Shown here piece by piece: positions 1 through 9,287 of a stretch of 20,841 nt of DNA. The notes beneath the pieces are model-generated. The model saw only the letters and a program-made list of their open reading frames with translations, did no database searches and was not told the DNA's origin. This DNA is from Burkholderiales bacterium. GTDB lineage: Bacteria; Pseudomonadota; Gammaproteobacteria; Burkholderiales; UBA11063. The first letter of the stretch is position 1. Each line of letters opens with the position of its first letter. The position numbers and the translations under genes are program-made. The stretch spans positions 1 to 20,841 of the forward strand of contig JAJFBO010000002.1 of assembly GCA_020697025.1 (NCBI GenBank), written 5' to 3'.

Positions 1-360
1 TGTGTGGGAGCATCTCATGCTAAACTTTTATGTGGTGAATGTGATGGAGTTCCAAATCAATTAGTATATTGGTGCGTTGAAAGTCCCCAAAACTCTAAGA
101 TGCTTTATACTACAAGAGGAAATACTGAAACTTTTAAATTCGAAGATGATGGCATGTTACAATATGCAAGCGTGGGAGGTCCACGTGAGAAGAATTATTG
201 GGCACTTAACCGCAGTTCTTCCGATGATCATTGGGATATAACCTCTTCTGCTGGTCATTCAGACTCTGCAAAATGTAGGCAATTTACGGTCTCTAAAGAT
301 GAATACAAAGATTGTGAAGCATTCATTCAAAAAAAGCATGATGAAAAAAAGTTTCATTAA
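1..360 (+). CDS. C-terminal part of a small cysteine-rich protein, probably exported, function unknown
   Basis: The reading frame is open from the first base, so the true start lies outside the window. A GTG at base 4 could act as a start, but nothing upstream is visible to support it. I do not recognise the family. The visible part has six cysteines, including a CGEC motif near its start, several Trp and Tyr residues, and a charged, lysine-rich C-terminus. The first residues (CVGASHA before KLLCGEC) look like the end of a signal peptide with an A-x-A-like site, here S-H-A. If so, the protein begins perhaps 15 to 20 codons upstream and is a small secreted or periplasmic protein with disulfide bonds; this is inference. 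It ends in TAA and converges on the Dabb gene across about 250 AT-rich bases. Confidence 0.6.
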   Translation, partial: CVGASHAKLLCGECDGVPNQLVYWCVESPQNSKMLYTTRGNTETFKFEDDGMLQYASVGGPREKNYWALNRSSSDDHWDITSSAGHSDSAKCRQFTVSKDEYKDCEAFIQKKHDEKKFH

Positions 361-586
361 TAAAATTTAAAAAATTAGCCTGAAATTAAATATTATAAAT
401 GGCATTATCGGGTTAAGCAAAAAGAAAAGCTGAAATTATAACGGTAAAAAATTGTATAAGTATAGAATAATCAAATAAGTTTGCTAAAGCAATTAACTTT
501 AATTATAAAATTGACTCTTAATTTATTGCATAAGCAGATGTTTAACATGATAATGTAAATGTAAGTTAAATAAATATATCAATATC

Positions 587-604
587 GTAGGCTAAACCGC
601 CTAT
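587..604 (-). terminator. Possible weak terminator hairpin after the leuS-Dabb unit
   Basis: A 6-bp stem (GTAGGC with GCCTAT, one G-T pair) and a 6-base loop lie just past the stop codon of the Dabb gene. On the minus strand the following bases are AT-rich but lack a clean run of T, so this is a weak candidate. The rest of 361-608 is AT-rich and holds no gene I can support. Confidence 0.3.
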
Positions 605-608
605 AGAG

Positions 609-968
609 TTATTTAAAGTCAAACACCATCGCTCCAGTTGTCTGCCCATTCTCATCAATGGATAAGAATTGCCCGACAAATTTTTTAAAATCATCATGAA
701 CTGTATCAAATGGAGATGCAAATGGTTCTCCCAGATAATAATTAAAATCTTCCTGGCTCTTGAAAGTAACAATAAAGGAATGTTCAAATCCCCTTGTCAA
801 CTTCTCCAAACTCCCAGTACAATCTCCACCTTCCAGAGAAACAATATAATTTTTGCCATCTTTTTTACACTCATGCTTAAGAGCTAAAAACTTATTCATT
901 ACTTCATTTTTCTGCCCAGTGGTAACAGATGGTTTGTATTTAAACACTACAATATGTTTTATTCCCAT
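609..968 (-). CDS. Dabb (dimeric alpha-beta barrel) domain protein
   Basis: A 119-residue single-domain protein of the Dabb, or stress-responsive alpha/beta-barrel, family. The N-terminus (MGIKHIVVFKYKP) is the usual first strand. It is followed by a helix with a Lys-rich turn, then a GFEHSFIVTF strand, a YYLGEPFASPFDTVHDDF segment and a final strand. Members are small cytoplasmic dimers; some act in polyketide cyclisation or stress responses, but most bacterial ones have no known substrate, and none can be assigned here. The ATG is preceded on the minus strand by AAGGA at good spacing. It starts 23 bases after the leuS stop on the same strand, so it is probably the second gene of a leuS transcript. 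The family call is firm, the role unknown. Confidence 0.8.
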   Translation of the reverse strand: MGIKHIVVFKYKPSVTTGQKNEVMNKFLALKHECKKDGKNYIVSLEGGDCTGSLEKLTRGFEHSFIVTFKSQEDFNYYLGEPFASPFDTVHDDFKKFVGQFLSIDENGQTTGAMVFDFK

Positions 969-991
969 TTTAATATTCCTTAAATAAAATC

Positions 992-3577
<2,586 letters not shown>

Positions 3578-3686
3578 TTATTTTTTTACCTGAAATGAAC
3601 ATTTAAGTACACGATTTTAACATATGCTTTGCAAAATTGGAGTTAATCCCATAACTTCAAATTAGTTCTTACAATTTTAATAGGGG

Positions 3687-3711
3687 TAAAATACCTCATC
3701 ACCGTATTTTA
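3687..3711. repeat. Interrupted palindrome between leuS and the kinase gene
   Basis: Perfect 8-base arms TAAAATAC and GTATTTTA are separated by nine bases (CTCATCACC). The element sits 135 bases downstream, in the + direction, of the leuS start point and 112 bases before the kinase start, in the divergent intergenic space. No T-run follows on either strand, so it looks more like a protein-binding site or an RNA hairpin in a leader than a terminator. Function unknown. Confidence 0.5.
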
Positions 3712-3764
3712 AATTTAATTATAAATTAGTTCAATAGCTTTGTTATAGTTACTAATACAAACTT

Positions 3765-3793
3765 TTGACAATTATATTTGCTTAATGTGAACT
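3765..3793 (+). promoter_or_regulatory. Possible promoter of the sensor-kinase gene
   Basis: An exact TTGACA at 3765-3770 is followed 17 bases later by TGAACT (3788-3793), which matches the -10 consensus at only three positions. The -35 is convincing and the -10 is poor, so the assignment is tentative. It lies about 30 bases before the start codon. Confidence 0.3.
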
Positions 3794-3822
3794 AAATTAA
3801 TTTTTTAAATGGAGTAATTTAA

Positions 3823-5619
3823 TTGTTTGATCTTAACGATCCAAATATTTATCAAATACTAGATCTTATAAATGTTAGTATTTACTGGAAAGATAAAAAT
3901 GGTTATTATTTAGGATGCAATGAATATGGAGTAAAAGCCCTTAGAGCAAGTAAGCGTGAAGATGTGATTGGTAAAACAGATTGCTTGATATTGCCTGATG
4001 CAGATATGTCTATAGTTTTAGAAGTAGATAAGTTAGTATTATTAAATGGTAATTTTACGGGTGAGGAATACGGTGTAATTAATGGGGAAAGAAGGATTTT
4101 CTTAACCACTAAAAAAAAGTTAATAGACCATAATGGTGAGGTTATAATTTTTGGGACGTCTATTGATATTACAGATATGAAAAAGCAAATAGAATTAGAA
4201 AAACGTAATGATGAAGCCAAGATGAAACAAATTATTGATCTGGCCAATGTTAGTATTTATTGGAAAGATCTGGAAGGACGTTACCTGGGATGTAATAAAT
4301 ATGTGTCAGATAATATATTTCTTAATAATGAAAAAGAGGTAATTGGCAAAACTGATTATGAATTACTGCCCAAAGACAGGCTTTTAGGATTTCAAGAAGC
4401 AGATAGATTAACTCTTGAAAAAGGACACTTTGAAGGTTATGAATATGGCACAGTTCATGGTAAAGCCATAGAATTTTTTACATCTAAAAATCGATTATTG
4501 GATAGTGAAGGCAATATTATCGGTCTTATTGGGGTCTCACTGGATGTAACGGACCGTAAAGAAGTTGAAAGATTAAAAGCTGAAAATGAAAAAAATAAAG
4601 CAAAACTGGAAACGGAAAAACTGCGGCTTGAAAATGAAAGATACCAAGCTACTGCTATGCAACAGGCTCAGTTTAGAAAAATAGCCGCTCAGGTAGCTCA
4701 CGATATTGCCTCGCCTATTTTTGCTTTGCAAATGATATTACCTCGTTGTGATGTCTTACCCGAAAACACTCGTACCGCACTAAACAAGTTTTCTACTCGT
4801 ATCATTGATATTTCACAGAATTTTTTAAGTCAATTTAAACAAAAGCCAGAAGATGGAATAACTATTAACGGAATAACAAAGATTGATTCATTTAAACGCA
4901 TGATGTCAAATATTATAAATAATTCAGTTGATGCTCTTGAAGATAAAGAAGGGATCATAAGTATTTATCTGGATACCATAGATGATAAAGTACAAATTGT
5001 TATCGAGGATAATGGTAAAGGAATGTCAAAAGAAATAACAGATAAAATCTTGCGTAACATTACAATTACATCCGGTAAAATTGACGGACACGGGATTGGT
5101 TTTAGTCAAATTAGAGATACTTTAGTTAATAATCAAGGAAGTTTTGATATAGATACAGAGCTGGGTCGTGGTACTAAAATAATTCTGACCTTTCCTAAAA
5201 TTGAAACGCCAAAATGGATTACTGATAAAATTGAGTTAGATCATGATACTTTAGTTATTATAGTTGACGATGAGCCATATGTTCATGAAGCGTGGGAATG
5301 TAAGTTTAAATTATCGGTTCCAAATATTTCTAAAAAACATTTTGAACAAGGTAGGGAAACAATAGATTTTCTAAATCAATTAACCGATGAAGAAAAGAAA
5401 AAGGTTTTTTTATTAATAGATTATGAATTACTTAAACAAAAGTTAAACGGTCTTGAGATAATTCAAAAAACTAATGTTAGAAATGCAATTCTAGTTACAA
5501 GTCACCATAATAGTAATGAAATACGAGAACAAGCTGCCAATTTAGGAATAAAAATCTTGCCTAAGGAGTTGGCTTTTGCTGTAACAATCAAGGAAATCAA
5601 AAACCATGCTAAAAACTAA
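3823..5619 (+). CDS. Soluble hybrid sensor histidine kinase: PAS-PAS-kinase-receiver
   Basis: A 598-residue cytoplasmic hybrid kinase with no membrane segment or signal peptide. Two PAS domains (about 8-120 and 133-245) share the motif NVSIYWKD, are offset by exactly 125 residues, and look duplicated. A charged coiled coil (about 245-285) leads to the H box, with the phosphoacceptor His293 in VAHDIASP. The ATPase domain has the N box near 360-370, G1 DNGKGM at 396-401 and G2 GHGIG at 422-426. A C-terminal receiver keeps the acidic pair Asp482-Asp483, the phosphoacceptor Asp533, Thr559 and Lys581. There is no HPt or DNA-binding output, so phosphate must leave to a partner elsewhere. The start is TTG at 3823 with GGAG eight bases upstream; no in-frame ATG lies before the first PAS. 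It overlaps msrBA by 14 bases. The ligand is unknown; a redox cue is a guess from the neighbour. Confidence 0.88.
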   Translation: MFDLNDPNIYQILDLINVSIYWKDKNGYYLGCNEYGVKALRASKREDVIGKTDCLILPDADMSIVLEVDKLVLLNGNFTGEEYGVINGERRIFLTTKKKLIDHNGEVIIFGTSIDITDMKKQIELEKRNDEAKMKQIIDLANVSIYWKDLEGRYLGCNKYVSDNIFLNNEKEVIGKTDYELLPKDRLLGFQEADRLTLEKGHFEGYEYGTVHGKAIEFFTSKNRLLDSEGNIIGLIGVSLDVTDRKEVERLKAENEKNKAKLETEKLRLENERYQATAMQQAQFRKIAAQVAHDIASPIFALQMILPRCDVLPENTRTALNKFSTRIIDISQNFLSQFKQKPEDGITINGITKIDSFKRMMSNIINNSVDALEDKEGIISIYLDTIDDKVQIVIEDNGKGMSKEITDKILRNITITSGKIDGHGIGFSQIRDTLVNNQGSFDIDTELGRGTKIILTFPKIETPKWITDKIELDHDTLVIIVDDEPYVHEAWECKFKLSVPNISKKHFEQGRETIDFLNQLTDEEKKKVFLLIDYELLKQKLNGLEIIQKTNVRNAILVTSHHNSNEIREQAANLGIKILPKELAFAVTIKEIKNHAKN

Positions 5620-6460
5620 TAGCCTTACGCCATATGAAAGTGCAATTATTTGTGATAAAGACACAGAGCATCCCGGAACTGGTCTTTATACTGATTATGA
5701 AAACACAGGCACATATTTATGTCGTAATTGCGGTTTAGCTTTATTTAGATCACAAAATAAATTTCACTCTGGCTGCGGCTGGCCCAGCTTTGATAATGAA
5801 ATTAGCGGTAATGTAAAATGTGAAATAGATAAAGATGAACGTCGAACAGAGATTTTATGTAATCGATGCAATGCTCATTTAGGGCATGTATTTAAAGGTG
5901 AAGGTTATACCCCACTTAATATCAGGCATTGTGTAAATTCGGCCAGCCTCGATTTTGTGAGTAATACTGATGTTAATGACAGTGAAGAAGCTATTCTTGC
6001 TGCCGGATGTTTTTGGGGTGTAGAATATTACTTGCAAAAACTGCCTGGTGTATTAAAAACCCAGGTCGGGTATAGTGGTGGAACAAAAATAAACCCAACG
6101 TATAAAGATATATGTGATGGAGATACTGGTCATCTTGAAGTTATCCGGATAATCTATGACCCCAAGCAAATCACGTATGATGATTTATTAAGAAATTTTT
6201 TTGAAATACATGATTTTACACAAACTAACGGCCAGGGACCTGATATAGGAGAGCAGTATTTAAGTGCCATCTTTTATTTCAATGATGAACAACAAATAAC
6301 TGCCAAGAAGATGATCCAGTTATTAACTGAAAAGGGCTATCAGGTTGCAACCACATTAAAATCTGCAGTACCATTTTGGCCAGCCGAAGATTATCATCAG
6401 GATTATTATACTGTCAATAAACATAAGCCCTATTGTCATAACTGGAATAGAATTTTTTAA
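5606..6460 (+). CDS. msrBA: Fused peptide methionine sulfoxide reductase, MsrB-MsrA order
   Basis: A 284-residue bifunctional repair enzyme reducing both stereoisomers of methionine sulfoxide. The N-terminal MsrB domain (about 5-118) binds zinc through Cys39, Cys42, Cys85 and Cys88, has the catalytic Cys109 in RHCVNSASLDF, and a likely resolving Cys57 in SGCGWPSF. The C-terminal MsrA domain (about 127-284) has the catalytic Cys135 in GCFWG, the GYSGG and GHLEV segments, and Cys277 near the end as a likely resolving residue. There is no signal peptide, unlike the exported PilB-type fusions of Neisseria, so it should act in the cytoplasm. AAGGAAA lies about ten bases before the ATG, inside the kinase gene, which it overlaps by 14 bases, so translation is probably coupled. 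MsrA-first fusions are the better known order. Confidence 0.95.
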   Translation: MLKTNSLTPYESAIICDKDTEHPGTGLYTDYENTGTYLCRNCGLALFRSQNKFHSGCGWPSFDNEISGNVKCEIDKDERRTEILCNRCNAHLGHVFKGEGYTPLNIRHCVNSASLDFVSNTDVNDSEEAILAAGCFWGVEYYLQKLPGVLKTQVGYSGGTKINPTYKDICDGDTGHLEVIRIIYDPKQITYDDLLRNFFEIHDFTQTNGQGPDIGEQYLSAIFYFNDEQQITAKKMIQLLTEKGYQVATTLKSAVPFWPAEDYHQDYYTVNKHKPYCHNWNRIF

Positions 6461-6532
6461 CCGTTTAGTATATATTAAAATATGGTAAAATTCGGTAAAT
6501 TTAGTATAACTTTAAATGTAAAGGACTTATGA

Positions 6533-6955
6533 ATGAAAAAAATTATTATTACTGGAAATGTAGGGCGTGATCCTGAAATGCGTGCAGATCAAACGGGCGG
6601 CCAATTTGCATCATTTTCTGTTGGTGTTTCAGTTGGCACTAAACAAAACCCAAAAACTGATTGGGTAGATGTAACCTGTAATGGCAAACTATCTGACCTT
6701 GCCAGAAATTATATAAAGAAAGGCTCAAAAATTTTGGTTGAAGGTTTTCCAAGCGTAAATGCCTATCTTAATCGTGAGAATAAGCCAGTAGGCACACTGC
6801 GTATATACGCAAACAATATCGAGTTTCTAGGTAAGCGTGAAGATTCAGAAACTGACCACACTAATAATAATGAACCAGTTTACAATTTACCTGAAGTAAA
6901 CGACAGTCCTATGACGTCATCTGGCAGTCTTACATCAGATGATATCCCATTTTAA
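6533..6955 (+). CDS. ssb: Single-stranded DNA-binding protein
   Basis: A 140-residue SSB that coats single-stranded DNA in replication, recombination and repair. The OB fold (about 1-105) starts MKKIIITGNVGRDPEMR and contains DWVDVTCNGKLSDLA and KGSKILVEG. A short, polar, Asn-rich linker leads to the acidic tip DDIPF, the docking site for partner proteins. It is somewhat shorter than the E. coli protein (178 residues) because the linker is short. AAGGA lies seven bases before the ATG at 6533; an ATG four bases earlier is out of frame. It is 72 bases after msrBA and may have its own promoter in that AT-rich gap, though none stands out. hemJ follows after ten bases. Confidence 0.95.
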   Translation: MKKIIITGNVGRDPEMRADQTGGQFASFSVGVSVGTKQNPKTDWVDVTCNGKLSDLARNYIKKGSKILVEGFPSVNAYLNRENKPVGTLRIYANNIEFLGKREDSETDHTNNNEPVYNLPEVNDSPMTSSGSLTSDDIPF

Positions 6956-6965
6956 AGATAACTAA

Positions 6966-7430
6966 ATGCTAGCTGTTACAAGTCAGATAATTGCAATATA
7001 TCCTAACTTGTATGGGTATTTAAAGGCTTTTCACCTCATTGCTGTTATTTGCTGGTTTGCCGGTTTATTTTATTTACCCAGGTTGTTTGTATATCATGCA
7101 ATGACTACTAATCCGGTTAGCCGCAGCCAGTTCAAGATTATGGAGCACAAACTGTTTTGGTATATTATGACGCCATCGGGCATCATAGCTGTTGCTTTAG
7201 GCGAAATTCTGGCCCACTTTTTTAGTTTTTCAGGTTTATGGCTGCATATTAAAGTAGCCCTGGTTGGTACATTAATAATTTATCATATCTATTGTTTTAA
7301 ATTAATGGATGATTTTGCTAAAGATTGTAATCAAAAAAGCCATAAATGGTTTCGCCTGTTTAATGAATATCCAATTTTGGTATTAATTTTATGTGTAATA
7401 TTAGTAATTATAAAGCCAATATTTTATTGA
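6966..7430 (+). CDS. hemJ: HemJ-type protoporphyrinogen IX oxidase
   Basis: A 154-residue membrane protein of the HemJ (formerly UPF0093) family, which oxidises protoporphyrinogen IX to protoporphyrin IX in haem synthesis in bacteria lacking HemG and HemY. It begins with the family signature AFHLIAVICWFAGLFYLPRL (His23), followed by about three more membrane segments near 64-85, 93-112 and 135-152. His23 and Lys96 (LHIKVALV) are probably the conserved pair of the family; this is by recall, not alignment. Length fits the family (about 140-190). The ATG at 6966 is ten bases after the ssb stop with no clear ribosome site, which suggests translation coupled to ssb. No other haem gene is nearby. 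Confidence 0.88.
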   Translation: MLAVTSQIIAIYPNLYGYLKAFHLIAVICWFAGLFYLPRLFVYHAMTTNPVSRSQFKIMEHKLFWYIMTPSGIIAVALGEILAHFFSFSGLWLHIKVALVGTLIIYHIYCFKLMDDFAKDCNQKSHKWFRLFNEYPILVLILCVILVIIKPIFY

Positions 7431-7491
7431 AATTGTCATGCTTATATTAAATGAAAACTTGCAATGAAAATTAAATTTTTGAGATACAACC

Positions 7492-7926
7492 ATGTATATT
7501 TTTCGTAAAGAAATGGAAGTCAGATGGTCAGATATTGATGCTAACTCTCATGTAACGCATACTTCTTACGCACAATTTGCAACACATACGAGAACACAGT
7601 GGATGCAGTCTATCGGTTATGCAATGAATGACTTGCTTAATAAGGATCTTTCAGCTGTCCTCCTTAAAGAAGAAACAGAATATTACCGGGAAGTATTTTT
7701 AGGAGAACAAGTAAGCGTTGAATTATTTATGCTAGGTCATACACAGGATTATTCTAGATGGAGATTTTTACATAATATCTATAACTCAAAGCATAAACTT
7801 TCTGCAAAACATATTGTATATGGGGCATGGATAAATACGCAAACCAGAAAAATCTGTCCGCCGCCAGATGATCTTATCAGGCTAATTGATGAATTGCCTA
7901 AAAGTAGCGATTTCACAATTTTATAA
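7492..7926 (+). CDS. Hot-dog-fold acyl-CoA thioesterase (4HBT / YbgC-like)
   Basis: A 144-residue single hot-dog domain. The segment VRWSDIDANSHVTHTSYAQF (from residue 10) is the 4HBT signature, with Asp16 in the usual position of the catalytic acid before the long hot-dog helix. The rest follows the family pattern, with strands containing ETEYYREVFLGEQVSVELFM and KHIVYGAWINTQTRKI. Such enzymes hydrolyse acyl-CoA thioesters in the cytoplasm; the substrate cannot be told from sequence. The gene lies 61 bases after hemJ on the same strand and converges on the CDF gene with a two-base gap. The ribosome site is weak (GAG about nine bases before the ATG). Confidence 0.82.
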   Translation: MYIFRKEMEVRWSDIDANSHVTHTSYAQFATHTRTQWMQSIGYAMNDLLNKDLSAVLLKEETEYYREVFLGEQVSVELFMLGHTQDYSRWRFLHNIYNSKHKLSAKHIVYGAWINTQTRKICPPPDDLIRLIDELPKSSDFTIL

Positions 7927-7928
7927 TC

Positions 7929-8939
7929 TTATTGATCGCAATGCTTATGTTTAAAATCTTCAAATTCATGCTGTAAGGTAACATGTTCAATTTGATGTTT
8001 TTCTTCCAGCATTTCCTGACATAATATTAAAGTTTTCTGCCACGACATAGGATCCCTGGCAACTATATGTGCAGATAATGCACTTTGATTGGCAGACATA
8101 TACCAAATGTGCAAATCATGTACACTGATGATGCCTGGAATTGCTTCTAAATCACGACCGACTTGTTCATAACTTAAATGGGCAGGCACCCCTGCCATCA
8201 GGACAATACTGGAAGCTTTAATAATTTTATAATTGGAGACAATCATAAAAATTATTAAGAATACTGAAAGTATTGGATCAGCCATAGAAAATCCAGTCAT
8301 ATAAATTATACCGCCTGCAATGATTGCTACCCCTGAACCAAGCATATCGCCTAAAGCATGTATAAAGGCTGCCCTGGTATTTAGAGACTCCATGCCTTTA
8401 GATAAAACTAAAGCGACTCCGCCATTTACCAGCAATCCTAAACAGGCAATAATAAATAATCCGCCTCCTGCAACTGCTACCGGGTTAAAAAACCTGGTAA
8501 TAGCTTCTATTAATAAACCAAGCGTCAGAACTATAGTAAATACGCAGTTGACTAATGCACCTATGGCCTCAGCTTTGCCAAAACCAAAAGTGAGGTTAAT
8601 TGTAGCTGGTCTTTTACTAATAATATTTGCAATATAGGCAAGCAAAAGTCCGGCGGCATCAGTTAACATATGTACAGCATCTGTTTTTAGTGTAACCGAG
8701 TTAGTTATATATCCACCAATACCCTCAACAAAAGAGAAACCAAACGTAATTAATAAACACCAAAATAACATCCGCCCATTTGTATCTCTAAAATTATGCG
8801 CGTGGGAATGACCGCCAACCCCATGATTATGTGAATGTTTATGAACACTATGGTCCATATTGCTATGATTATGATCATCATGTGCAGGCTTTGGATTATT
8901 ACCGTCATGCACTAGATAATTGCTTTGTATATTTGACAT
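7929..8939 (-). CDS. Cation diffusion facilitator, zinc-type (CzcD/ZitB-like) exporter
   Basis: A 336-residue inner-membrane metal/proton antiporter of the CDF family. The cytoplasmic N-terminus is very His-rich, with about 12 His between residues 11 and 48, a likely zinc buffer or sensor. Six membrane helices follow (about 56-245). The metal site shows as HxxxD in helix 2 (His90, Asp94) and HxxxD in helix 5 (His194, Asp198), the pattern expected for zinc. A C-terminal cytoplasmic domain (about 250-325) contains VHDLHIWYMS. Zn is likely; Co or Cd cannot be excluded. The ribosome site AAGGAAGG (minus strand, 8956-8949) lies inside the last codons of the ferredoxin gene, whose stop is five bases upstream, so the two are translated together. 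Confidence 0.92.
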   Translation of the reverse strand: MSNIQSNYLVHDGNNPKPAHDDHNHSNMDHSVHKHSHNHGVGGHSHAHNFRDTNGRMLFWCLLITFGFSFVEGIGGYITNSVTLKTDAVHMLTDAAGLLLAYIANIISKRPATINLTFGFGKAEAIGALVNCVFTIVLTLGLLIEAITRFFNPVAVAGGGLFIIACLGLLVNGGVALVLSKGMESLNTRAAFIHALGDMLGSGVAIIAGGIIYMTGFSMADPILSVFLIIFMIVSNYKIIKASSIVLMAGVPAHLSYEQVGRDLEAIPGIISVHDLHIWYMSANQSALSAHIVARDPMSWQKTLILCQEMLEEKHQIEHVTLQHEFEDFKHKHCDQ

Positions 8940-8944
8940 ATTAT

Positions 8945-9280
8945 CTAACCTTCCTTTGCATGGTTAATAGTATATTTTGGAATCTCAACTATAATATCTT
9001 CATTTGCTACAATTGCCTGACAGGACAGTCGTGAAACTGAAGTCAGGCCCCAGGCCCGATCAAGCAAATCTTCTTCCAGTTCATCCATTTCATTTAAGGA
9101 ATTAAATCCCGAACGAACAATTACATGGCATGTAGTACATGCACATGCCATATCACAGGCATGTTCAATTTCAATATTATGTTCCAGAAGTTGCTTACAA
9201 ATATTTTCTCCGGGAGTTGCAGTGAAACTAGCGCCACTTGGGCATATTTCCGCATGGGGGAGCACTTTAATTATTGGCAT
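8945..9280 (-). CDS. fdx: ISC-type [2Fe-2S] ferredoxin
   Basis: A 111-residue adrenodoxin-type ferredoxin that supplies electrons to iron-sulfur cluster assembly. The cluster ligands are Cys42, Cys48, Cys51 (C-x5-C-x2-C) and Cys87 in RLSCQA. Cys46 is an extra cysteine common in the ISC group. The sequences EIEHACDMACACTTCHVIV, LDRAWGL and the C-terminal IPKYTINHA are typical of proteobacterial Fdx. It normally sits after hscA in the isc operon, but here it is between nadB and a CDF exporter. It starts seven bases after the nadB stop and ends five bases before the exporter start, so it is one member of a tight minus-strand operon. The ribosome site is weak (GAAAG), and translation from nadB may matter. 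If so, the nonsense codon in nadB could lower its expression. Confidence 0.92.
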   Translation of the reverse strand: MPIIKVLPHAEICPSGASFTATPGENICKQLLEHNIEIEHACDMACACTTCHVIVRSGFNSLNEMDELEEDLLDRAWGLTSVSRLSCQAIVANEDIIVEIPKYTINHAKEG

Positions 9281-9287
9281 ATGGAAT

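Noticed and set aside
361..608. A small gene or RNA in the AT-rich gap after the first gene.
   Set aside because: Frames are short and lack ribosome sites; a repeated CTGAAATTA (near 380 and 430) is too short to mean much.
7438..7467. Nine-codon frame between hemJ and the thioesterase.
   Set aside because: No ribosome site and no recognisable product; expected by chance in AT-rich DNA.
7907..7939. Terminator between the convergent thioesterase and CDF genes.
   Set aside because: The only stem is GCGAT/ATCGC, five pairs around a loop of 23 bases, without a T-run.
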